NCBI RefSeq assembly: GCF_000090795.2
Contig: NW_003546419.1
Coordinates: 104,879 to 162,548 of the forward strand
Direction: 5' to 3'
Source of the DNA: Amphimedon queenslandica
Lineage: Eukaryota; Porifera; Demospongiae; Haplosclerida; Niphatidae
Length of the DNA stretch: 57,670 nucleotides
Numbering within the stretch: position 1 is the first letter of the stretch; the number at the start of each line of letters is the position of its first letter. Below, in pieces: positions 1 to 10,600 of the stretch. The notes under the pieces are model-generated. The model had not been told where the DNA came from. It worked only from the letters and a program-made list of their open reading frames with translations, and made no database searches. The position numbers and the translations under genes are program-made.

Positions 1-3000
1 GTAGAGGTGGCTCGGGCACACTACTCTCAGTTCGTAGTATATAATTGATGTATATTTCTTGAAATCTGTTCCTGCCTGATGGATGACCACTACAGGATGC
101 CCAGTATTCTAGTGGATAACAAGCAGTTGATTTGTTCCTAAAAGTTAGAAGACTATACAGTTTTCTTAAGTGTGGCAATTCTGATCTGTCATCATACATA
201 CAGTTGAATACTACACTGGGATAAGAGGAGTTCCTAGTGTCATGAAAACCTAAACGTCTCATCTAAAAATAAATGCAATAGATTAAATCTACACATCTAC
301 TTATGTTCTATAAGCTGCATGGTTTCAGTTACAACCAGATTTTTAATGTTAGTCTTGTAATCTGAACGTTAATAGTATTGGTACATGTAATTAACATAAT
401 TCACACAATTACTAATCCTAGACTTTAATTTAAATCTATTCAATTCCATATAAGGCCAATGATCCTACTTTGTTTGGCCAATTGCAAATTTAACTGAAAG
501 TGAAAAGGAGAGAAACATTTATTTTAACATCCTATCATGTGTTGTGTAAAAGTTTGAGCTGATTCCAATCAAAAATTGGATTTTTTATGAATTTCAAAGT
601 TACTCAAAAATCAGGTGAAAGTCCCTGTACTATGCATGGTCTCAAGCCACAGATTACCAAACTTAAAAATGAGAAAATCCTCCATTTTTAGAATAATTCT
701 TCCTGATGCATGTACATGTTTTATGAGAGCTGACTCTGATCAATCATCAATTTAGACTTTTTGCAAATTTTAAAAGTTGTTCAAGAATCAAGTAAAAGTC
801 CCTGCACTATATTTTATAATTTTCAAGAAAAAGATTGAGTAGGATTCACTTTGTCTCAATTAGTAAAAAAAGTAATGGAAACAAGGACAAGTAGGATTCC
901 AAACGACCTATGAAAATACAAAATGAAAATCTACTAACGCAAATTCTACTCTACATTGCAAGGTGATCCTTATTTTTAAAATAATAACGTTGAAAGTACA
1001 ATGTAGAGTAGAATTTGCACATATATCATAATTATGACATCATCCTTCGATGTTGTCGGGCTTATATTATACTTGTACTTATATTGTGTAGAAAGTTTGA
1101 GCTGATTCCAATCACATTTAGATTTTTTACGTTTTTTAAGTTGCAAATATTGAACAAAAGTCCCGCAAGGACTTTGACCAAATTTTGCCAATTTTGAAAA
1201 AAAAATTTTAATTGGTATCATTATAATTATGATGCTTTGGACCTCACTCACCCATTCACTACTTCTGATGTTGCTGTTAAAATAAAAATTTCATTATAGT
1301 CAAACCAGTCTATTTTGGAATTTTGGGGCACCTTGGGATCCAAATGAGGTGTCCTTATTTTAGAGTCAACATAGCATTATATTGATTTTAATTTTCTACT
1401 AGATTTGCTGTACTACTGTGATTACTTACCACAATCTTACTGTTCACATTTACCCACAGATTGCTAAGGTCCTCTGAAGGATGAAAAAGAAAGGAATCCT
1501 ATAATGAACATAATATGACCACATTGATGATTGCTTACAAATAGTTGTGATGCAGATGCATGTAAACTATCAATTTGTAATGAGACACAGGTCAATGGTT
1601 TTTATGGCTGGGTTTGCACAGCAATGCAAAGGGCATTGTTTTAAAAATGATACACTATAATTTGAACCCATGCAGAGCATAAAACAGGCACAAATGACGA
1701 TATGGGCATTGGTTTTGTTGCATCATTTTTGTTGCCATGTAAAATAGCCTATATGGATCCACTCTTGATATACATCATAGAAGCCACAAAGTATGTAATA
1801 TACAGAAACCCCATAGTGACGGGCCTTTGATGCCATATATAGCTGCAGGTATGTATAGGTGCAGGTATATATGTATGTTCACTAATTGCAGCCATCACAG
1901 TGTCCATTCCTAAGTAAGGTTGCTTGCAACATTAAAGTAACCACAAATTGCAAGCAATACAATGTTGGCAAACCTTAATTTTGAAAGACTAAAGTGTCAA
2001 CTACCATGCACATCACAGTAATTTATACAATGAAATTTACAACAATATCTATGACACAGCAGGTACCAAATTTTATACTGTGACTAAATAGTTACTACAG
2101 TGTAAATTTGCAAAGTCTGATTTTGCAATGAAATTGATTTAAACATGAGTACAAAATTATGCCAGGCAATCTTCTTACATTGCAAAATAAATTCAACTCT
2201 TCTGAGGTACAATCTACACTGTTGTTATGAAAATAGAACAAGGAATAAATGGGTAGACACAACACACTTGAAATAACAGTATAGCACTGAGTTATAGGAG
2301 ACTAGGAGTATGATAGCAACTTAGAGTGAAAAATGAAATTGAAAACTTGAGCTGCATGCACTTATAAGGAAGCAACAGATACCTGATCCTACAACTTCAA
2401 TCTCTAGTTTATGCTAGTCCTGACATTACATTGATGCTGGAAAAGGATTTGGTTCCAGTTTAGTGCAAAGCATGCATCAAAATTCAAAAGGCCAGTCATA
2501 TCAGCCATGCTAATTGACTGAGGCCTAATGTCAGTATTGTAAACCAGCCTTAACTGTTAAAGAAAACTTCACTGAATGATGCAACACAACACAATGTACA
2601 TGTACACTAGGTAGTTCTGTACATGGAACCTATGTACAACATGTCAGTAATATTCATCCATAATAGATAGTTGTTTCACATATCAGTATTCACCCACAAT
2701 GCAAATTACTGACGGCAAGAAGGCCTCAAGATCAAAGGAAGATCAAAGGTGGTGACACTGCCTGGCCATTTTTTGAGCACTACAAGTACTACAGACTCAC
2801 AAGCAGACCAGGTAACTCTTGCTACATAGTTTTCCAGTAATACTTCATTTCCCTTGGGCTTTGATGCTGGTCCCTTAATTTAATGTTGAGAGCTTCTTGC
2901 CGTCAGTAATTTTAATTGTGGGTGGCTCTACCATAAACAATATCTCGGCTAGGGAGTCTATACTGGGCTCATCACAGTAGATATGATGCTGAGCTATAAC

Positions 3001-3300
3001 TGTATTATGGTGAAATCTCATGTGATTTCATCTCACTACTGATACCTGAGTAGCTAGACTTTGGGTGACTTTGTCTTGGAAAAACACCTGCAGCATATTT
3101 TTTTCGAAAGGCAATTGTAAAAAGTCCTGCATAAAAATCATAAATTTTACTAAAATCTTGTGATTATTAATTATGAAGACTAGTGAACAAGGTATTACCT
3201 TGATAGGTGTCTCTGTATTGTTATAAAGCAGCAGTATCACAAGCGTAAAGATTGCTGAGGACAATATAAAGAGGGCAACCTGCTTCTTATCTGCTGACAT
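1..3300 (-). CDS. GT92 (DUF23) glycosyltransferase, copy A, 3' end outside window
   Basis: Likely a Golgi type II glycosyltransferase of family 92, the family of C. elegans core-fucose galactosyltransferase. Exons in coding order: 3300-3199 (34 codons, start at MSADKKQ, hydrophobic anchor right after it), 3126-3046 (27 codons), 1498-1430 (23 codons, linker with FHPSEDLSNLWVNVN), and 262-1 (begins MRRLGFHDTRNSSYP, open at the window edge). All internal exons are phase 0 with GT..AG borders. The M at 262 is internal: TTTTTAG precedes it and the linker exon ends in gtaag. The catalytic DxD part lies outside the window, so I cannot tell whether the copy is intact. Introns share long stretches with copies B and C, as expected for tandem duplicates. 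The family call is firm by comparison with copies C to E; substrate is unknown. Confidence 0.75.
540..1215. repeat. Dispersed repeat with 'gtgtagaaagtttgagctgattc' core, degenerate copies
   Basis: Degenerate copies near 540-640, 720-800 and 1085-1215 carry the core 'agtttgagctgattcc', then an AT-rich stretch and 'aaagtccctg'. The same unit recurs near 9020-9230, 26156-26740, 33850-33900, 39840-40110 (inverted) and 55548-56040. It is non-coding; translated frames here are noise. Confidence 0.6.
939..1018. repeat. Short inverted repeat in intron 3 of GT92-A
   Basis: About 20 bases at 939-958 (ending ctctacattg) recur as the reverse complement at 999-1018 (starting caatgtagag), separated by a 40-base spacer. 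This is a hairpin or the ends of a small non-autonomous transposon. Confidence 0.7.
2706..2909. mobile_element. MITE-like element with 17-bp terminal inverted repeats
   Basis: ttactgacggcaagaag at 2706-2722 is matched by its reverse complement ending at 2909. The flanks (cacccacaa.. / ..ttgtgggtg) extend the inverted repeat imperfectly. It lies in an intron of GT92-A. No transposase is seen inside. Confidence 0.7.
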
Positions 3301-4040
3301 CTCAATTCGCCCGGCTCACCGCGATAATAGCTAATGCGAACTATCCTCTCCCGCTAGTATGCTTTGAAATAAATCCAATTATGCTCATAGTTTAAGCCAT
3401 AGATATACAAACATGTATATCGTGTTTGTATATCTATGCTTTACTTTACTTTACTCAAATATCAACGCGCCTGTTAAAATTGAAATACGGTAATGCAAGA
3501 ATCTGAAAGTGATTTCGAGTCACTGGCAAATAGAATAGTCTAAGCCGGTCATAATATCTATGATATCATAATATCTATAATATCTATGGTGTTGTTTTTA
3601 CTTGTTACCGTACCCTCATTCCATGTACATTCTTGCCACCCAACACGGCGGACAGTCACTCCTAACCCACTGAAATTATTTTAACTTTTCTTTCCATCTT
3701 AAATTCTATATTTTTCTAGATTTAGTCTAAGTGTATGCATTTTAACTTGTTTTAACCTGTTTTATTTCTAATTATGGTACTTTTTATAATAATAATAATA
3801 GTGATGATCCAAGCAAAGCAAAATTAACTACATAGTCGACTAACAGTAAAAGAATAAAGTTAGTCTAACTGCATTTTGATACTAAATTTCACAATCTAAA
3901 ACCTCATTCTCTGTTGTGGATGTCTACGTACATGTAGTCCTGGACCACAAGTCTCACGACAGTGCCAATGATTAATACCAGTTGATATATAAAATATGTT
4001 TAAAGTTTTTATAGTAAATAATATTTAAAAAACAAAATAA
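3301..4040. other. Intergenic between GT92-B end and GT92-A start
   Basis: Presumed upstream region of copy A. It holds a 41-bp CATAGAT hairpin (3398-3438) and an AT-rich stretch. I see no coding exon. The part near 3365-3460 resembles the region near 17120-17180 beside copy D, which lacks the hairpin. Confidence 0.6.
3398..3438. mobile_element. 41-bp CATAGAT micro-hairpin
   Basis: Nearly perfect palindrome beginning CATAGATATACAAACA and ending in its complement ..TGTATATCTATG. Related sequence at 17135-17175 reads through without it, which suggests an insertion. Its ends match the 727-bp element at 11499-12225. Confidence 0.55.
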
Positions 4041-7021
4041 TTATTTCAAAGTGCAAACATTTCTTATTATTCCTTTGAGGGTCTCATTGAAGTATCTGCT
4101 CATACTAAATGTCGTCACAATAAAGTTTGTCAGCGGATACTTATCAGGTATCCTGTAATGCTGAACAAGAGCATCGTTTGTGGACAAATGGTACTCTCCT
4201 GTATATCCGTTCATCCATTTTTGAGTCCAGTGCGTCCAGACTGCAATAACTGCAGCAGTCTTGATGATGATCTTGTTATAGCGATGTTGGAAATGATCAA
4301 AATCATTTCTGACCGTAAATGTATAATATCTTGGTAGTTTCATTCCAGGGCACTGGGCCGTCTGGGCGATAGTGTCATTGGCATATCGTTGTTTCAGTTC
4401 AGGAAGTGCTTTTTGTCTGTCATAATAGAAAACGTTCCTGGCTACATAGGAAGATGATGCAGTAGCTTTTGTGGAATTTGCTTCAACTTCTTTAAGAAGT
4501 TCTGGAACAGTTTTTAGTTTTTGAGGGATAATAAATTCATCTATGTCGTATAATCCTAAGTATTTGACCCTATACATGTTCCTGTAGAGACACTCATTGA
4601 TGACTGCAGTCTGCCCCCAGAATTTTGACTGGTGGTCTTAGACCCCAGTCCAGTACTTCAACTATTCCTCTCTTAATGTAAGGTATCATTAGTGTATAGT
4701 ATGACTCGGGAATGAACCCGTTTTGAAGATATATTGTCATAAATTCCACTCCTAGTGCCAAATTGAGCTCAACCCAATGGACTAACATTTCAGGCTTAGT
4801 TAAATTATATATACTCTTGTGAAGGCAGACACCGTAAGTGTATTTCCGATCAGTTGTATTGTCCTTTATTGGGATAGTTTTGGATAGCGAGTGACAGTCT
4901 GGATCAAAGGAGATCTGATCATGTAAAGGTGGCTCGGGTACACTACTCTCAGTTCGTAGTATATAATTTTAATATATTTCTAAAGATCTGTTCCTGGCTG
5001 CTGGATGACCACCACAGGATGCCCAGTATTCTAGTGGATAACAAGCAGTTGATCTGTTCCTAAAAGTTAGAAGACTATACAGTTTTCTTAAGTGTGGCAA
5101 TTCTGATCTGTCATCATACATACAGTTGAATACTACACTGGGATAAGAGGAGTTCCTAGTGTCATGAAAACCTAAACGTCTCATCTAAAAATAAAAGCAA
5201 TAAAAATATACATCTACTTATTTTGTGTAGAAAGTTAAAGCTGAAAATTGGATTTCAAAAAATAGTACATCAATTGTAATCTGAACAATAATAGCATTGG
5301 TACATGTTACTAACACATTCATACAATTTACCAATCCTAATAGACTTTAATTTAAAGATCCCGACTACTCTGGCCAAATTTAACCGAAAATGAAAAGGAG
5401 AGAATTCTCCATTTTTATAATTTTTCTGATATTGAATTGGTATCATTATAATTATGATGCTTTTGGATCTCAATCACTTATTCACTACTCCTGATGTTAA
5501 TAAAATAAAAATTTCACAATACAGTCAATTTTGGAATTTTGAGGTACTTGGGATCCAAATGAGGTGTCCTTATTTTAGAGAGTCAATACAGCATGTTTGA
5601 TTGTAATTTTTGCTGTAATATACTGTGATTACTTACCACAATCTTATTGTTCAGATTTACCCACAGATTGCTAAGGTCTTCTGAAGGATAAAGAAGAAAG
5701 CAATCCTATAATGAACATAATATGACCACATTGAAGATTGCTTACAGATAGTTGTGATGCAGGTGCATGTAAACTGTCAATTTTTAATGAGACACAAGTC
5801 AGTGGTTTACATTTTGACCATTGCAATGAATTCAGCTCTTACTGTCTATAACTTTTATGGCTGGGTTTACACAGCAATGCAGAACACGTCATTTTAAATT
5901 GATTTACAACATGAGTACAAAATTATGCCAGGCAATCTTTTTAAATTGCAAAATAAATTCAACTGTTCTGAGGTACAATCACATTGTTGTTATGAAAATA
6001 GAACAAGGAATATAAATGGGTAGACACAACACACTTGAAACAACAGTAGCAGTTATAGGAGACTAGGAGTATAACAGCAACAAAGACTGAAAAGTGAAAT
6101 TGGAAATTTGAGCTGCACTTAGTCTCTGGTTTACACTAGTCCTGACATATACATTGATGCTGGAATATGATTTGGTTCCATATTAGTGCAAAGCATGCAT
6201 CAAAAGGTCACATCAGTCATGCTTTTGATTATAAATTGACTTCACTGAATGATTCAGGCAACAAACATACAATGTACGTACATGTACACTAGGCAGTTTT
6301 GTAAATGAAAATATGTCAGTTGGTAAAAAATATTATTATGGCTAATTTACACCCACACAAAACTGAATTTAATTACAACAATACCACAGAGATTTCTTTT
6401 GGGCATGTTTGTGCCTTGGTATTATCAAGAGTGGATAATTATTTAGGGTGGTATTATATGATACATAGACTCTAGTAAGAATACTGAAATGGCCCGTGGT
6501 CTTGACATTATAGACACAAATGCTCAAATGAATTGTGATAATTGGGCTTTGATCTGCAACCATCAGTAATTTTAATCGTGGGTGGTTACCGCAAATGATT
6601 CACTTATAGTGAGTACTGATCATGGGATCTCATGTCATCCATAGATTTAATACACAGGTTTGTGTATTAAATCTATGTGTCATCCCACACGGCCTCCCAT
6701 AGATACTGTATCTATATTGTCATACCTGATCCTGAGTAGCTGGTCTTTTGGTGACTTTGCCTCGGAAAGACACCGGCAACATATGTCTTTGGAAAGACAT
6801 CTGCATTTTTTTCTTGTAAAAAGTCCTGCATAAAAAAAATTATATGAATTTTACTAAAATCTTGTGATTATATATAGTCTATATATAACGACTAGTGAAC
6901 AAGGTCTTACCATAGGTACCATCTCTGTACTGTTACAGAGCTTATAGGACAGCAGTATCAGAAGTGCAAAGACTGCTGAGAACAATATAAAGAAGGCAAG
7001 CTGCTTCTTCCCTGTTGACAT
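4041..7021 (-). pseudogene. GT92 glycosyltransferase, copy B, disabled
   Basis: Same layout as copies A and C: exon 1 7021-6911 (37 codons, membrane anchor), exon 2 6825-6726, exon 3 5705-5637 (linker), exon 4 5184-4041. Three lesions are visible. Exon 2 is 100 nt where A and C have multiples of three (81 and 96), so the frame shifts. In exon 4 a TAC codon of copy C is TAA at 4971-4969, ending the frame after ..SLEIY. A 14-nt deletion near 4626, just after the codons for WGQ (read in sense), removes the segment that in C spells the YTKF region and shifts the frame. A 9-nt in-frame insertion is also present near 4363. The DxD motif (YDIDEF) survives downstream but cannot be read through. Sequence is otherwise very close to copy C, so decay is recent or masked by gene conversion. 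Confidence 0.8.
6640..6677. mobile_element. 38-bp CATAGAT micro-hairpin with 7-bp target duplication
   Basis: Palindrome CATAGATTTAATACAC..GTGTATTAAATCTATG, flanked on both sides by tgtcatc (6633-6639 and 6678-6684). The direct repeat is what a transposon insertion leaves. A second, shorter one (CATAGATACTGTATCTAT, 6698-6715) lies close by without a clear duplication. Confidence 0.65.
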
Positions 7022-7139
7022 CTCAGTTAGCTCCCTGCTAAAGATCTATGGCTAAAGCTATGTTTACACCCGATTTACACACGTGACCGCATAATTTTTA
7101 TAATGAACATAACACTGTTGGTTGAATAGCCCATAATGT

Positions 7140-7415
7140 GATTCATAAATTATATTATCGACATAAATTCTTAGCTATAATTATGGCGTTTCACTAAATA
7201 GTGGCTCATGATATTAAAGTCTTTTCAGTAAGTTTGTCAAAGGATAGTCTACATGTCTGGAACGCGATAGTGATGTATGAGAGCATCCTCAGTCGAGAAA
7301 TAAAACTTTTTAGTGTAGCCATCCATGTACTTCTTGACTCAGTGAGTCTGCACTCCCATTGCTGGAGTAGGCTTCACAATTACCTTATGATAATAGTTGT
7401 CAGAGGCATGACTGA
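7140..7415 (-). pseudogene. Relic of a GT92 3' end (copy D type)
   Basis: This stretch matches the last ~260 bases of copy D's catalytic exon (about 15168-15430), for example the shared run 'ctggaacgcgatagtgatgt' and the region coding for the YFSTEDA and HYRVPDKYP parts. It has many changes and no long frame on the minus strand, and nothing upstream of it is recognisable. It is probably what remains of an extra D-like family member between B and C. Confidence 0.75.
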
Positions 7416-7602
7416 AGCTTATATATGGCTCTAGTTTCAAGCATTAAATACTTTTAGGTTAAAGTTTTTATGTGAGTCTTTTAAAATTGTTGTACTAGTA
7501 TATTTTAGAGTTGGACCGTGAAAACTGAATGCAATTTTATGGCGGTTTGATGGGTGCAAGGGAACAATTCAGTCTGCAATATTAATATTAAAAAAAATAA
7601 TA

Positions 7603-10600
7603 CTATAAAGTGCAAATATTTCTTATTATCCCTTTGAGGGTCTCATTGAAGTATCGACTCATGCTAAATGTCGTCACATTAAAGTTTGTCAGCGGATACT
7701 TATCAGGTATCCTGTAATGCTGAACAAGAGCATCGTCTGTGGACAAATGGTACTCTCCTGTATATCCGTTCATCCATTTTCGAGTCCAGTGCGTCCAGAC
7801 TGCAATAACTGCAGCTGTCTTGATGATGATCTTGTTATAGCGATGTTGGAGATGATCAAAATCATTTCTGACAGTGAATGTATAATATCTTGGTAGTTTC
7901 ATTCCAGGGCACTGGGCAATAGTGTCATTGGCATATTGTTGTTTAAGTTCAGGAAGTGCTTTTTGTCTGTCATAATAGAAAACGTTTCTGGCTACATAGG
8001 AAGATGATGCAGTAGCTTCAATGGAATTTGCTTCAACTTCTTTAAGAAGTTCTGGAATGGTTTTTAGTTTTTGAGGAATAATAAATTCATCTATGTCGTA
8101 TAATCCTAAGTATTTGACCCTATACATGTTCCTGTAGAGACACTCATTAATGACTGCAGTCTGTCCCCAGAATTTAGTGTATCCAGGAATGACTGGTGGT
8201 CTTAGACCCCAGTCCAGTACTTCAACTATTCCTCTCTTAATGTAAGGTATCATTAGTTTATAGTATGACTCAGGAATGTACCCGTTTTGAAGATATATTG
8301 TCATAAATTCCACTCCTAGTGCCAAATTGAGCTCAACCCAATGGACTAACATTTCAGGCTCAGTTAGATTATATATACTCTTGTGAAGGCAGACTGCATA
8401 TGTGTAATTCTTATTCGTTGTATTGTCCTTTATTGGGATAGTTTTGGATAGCGAGCGACACTCTGGATCAAAGGAGATCTGACCATGTAGAGGTGGCTCG
8501 GGTATACTACTCTCAGTTCGTAGTATATAATTGTAATATATTTCTACAGACCTGTTCCTGGCTGCTGGATGACCACCACAGGATGCCCAGTATTCTAGTG
8601 GATAACAAGCAGCTAATCCATTTGTAAAAGTTAGAAGACTATACAGTTTTCTTAAGTGTGGCAGTTCAGGTCTGTCATCATACATACAGTTGAATACTAC
8701 ACTGGGATAAGAGGAGTTCCTAGTGTCATGAAAACCTAAACGTCTCATCTAAAAATAAATGCAATAGATTAAATCTACACATCTACTTACCGGTATGTTC
8801 TGTAGAAAGTAGAAATAGGTTTCAATTAATTTAATGTTAGTGTAGCAATTGTAATCTGAACAATAACAGTATTGGTACATGTAATTAATATATTCACACA
8901 ATTACTAATCCTAGACTTTAATTTAAATCTATTCAATTTCATATTAGGCCAAAGATCCTACTTTGGCCAAACTTAACCAAAAATAAAAAGGAGAGAAACG
9001 TCCATTTTTTGATACTTATGCTGTGTCAAAAAGTTTGAGCTGATTCTGATCAAAATTGGATCTTTTGTGAATTTTCAAAGTTACTCAAAAATCAGGTCAA
9101 AGTCCCTGTACATGTACAACCTGTACATGCCAAACTTAGATCAAATTTAGATTTTTTAAAATTGTAAATTGCTCAAAAATTTGACAAAAGTCCATGCAGG
9201 GACTTTGGCCAAATTTTGCCAATAATAAAAAAGAAACCAGTTTATTTTGGAATTATGGATACCTTAGGACCCAAATGAGGTGTCCTTATTTTAGAGTGTC
9301 GATACAGCAGATTTGATTATAATTTTCTACCATATTTGCTGTGCTATTGTGATTACTTACCAAAATCTTATCGTTCACTTTTACCCACAGATTGCTGAGG
9401 TCCTCTGAAGGATGAAAAAGAAAGGAATCCTATAATGAACATAATATAAATATAAATGATCCTGCATTAATGATAGTGTCATGCAGCAGGTGAATTAACA
9501 ATGGTTTGCTGATGAATGTTTACTCAGTTGAATATCAACTGAGTTTGGGACAGAAGTAGAAGCAACTGCATAGAATTTGAAAAATGTAGCTATGTCACAA
9601 AAAGACAAAATGAGGAGAACCTGATTCTCAGGGTTTCCAATTGCTAGAGACCCAAGATTTCACAGATTTTGATAGACTTTGGCGACTAGGAAGCTGTGAA
9701 AGTTTTATCCTTATCTCCCATTCCTATAAAAGTTATTCCAGTTTTTCTTGTTCCAAACTCAACAGGGATATAGTATAATAGCCTGTTGTTTGTGCAGTTT
9801 GTATGCATCTGGGATGGGGAAATAAAAAAATAATCTTATTGCCAGTAATTGACCCCAACCCTGGTATGCATATACATCCAAAGGAGTACACATTTATGCT
9901 AAACTACTATTGGCATTTGGCATAGTAAGTATTATGTATTACTAACGTATACTATGTCCCAGTTTAGGATAAGAAGAACTGGAATAACTTCTATAGGAAT
10001 GTGGGAGAGGGATAAAATTTTCACAGCCCAGTGCCACTTCAGGATCTCAGTTCTTGGGTCTCTCAGCCCTTGGGAACCCTAAGAATTGGGTTCTCCTATA
10101 AATCCAATGGCATACCAAAGTTAACTGCAACAATGATGTCTTATAATGTCATAGTTAACATAAGAACATTTTCATAGCAATAGCAGATGATAAAACAATA
10201 AGAAACGTGACAAAGACATTGGCCTTCCAATAATTCAACATTTTAAGCACAGGATACATGAAAAATAAATTTAAAAATTACCAAAATATATACAAATTTG
10301 GGAAGCAATAAGTAAATGTACATACACAAAAATTTGCTAAGTGATACAAGTACATATCTGATCTGTTTTTTGACAATACAAGTACAAGTACACAATCATG
10401 AATGCAAATGCAATAGACACCAGAGGTGTACCCAGGAATTGAAAGAGGAGGGTGCTAATGGCATGCAAAGTCCACTGCGATTTTAGCCGCACCCCTTTTA
10501 CAGTGCTAAAATATTGTTTTCCACTGTTTTCAAAGATTATTCACCAATATTAAGTGGGGTCACGGTAATTTCAGGCATGCTGGCGCTTTCTATTGCCCTT

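Noticed and set aside
7201..7434. 77-aa plus-strand frame
   Set aside because: Antisense of the GT92 relic.
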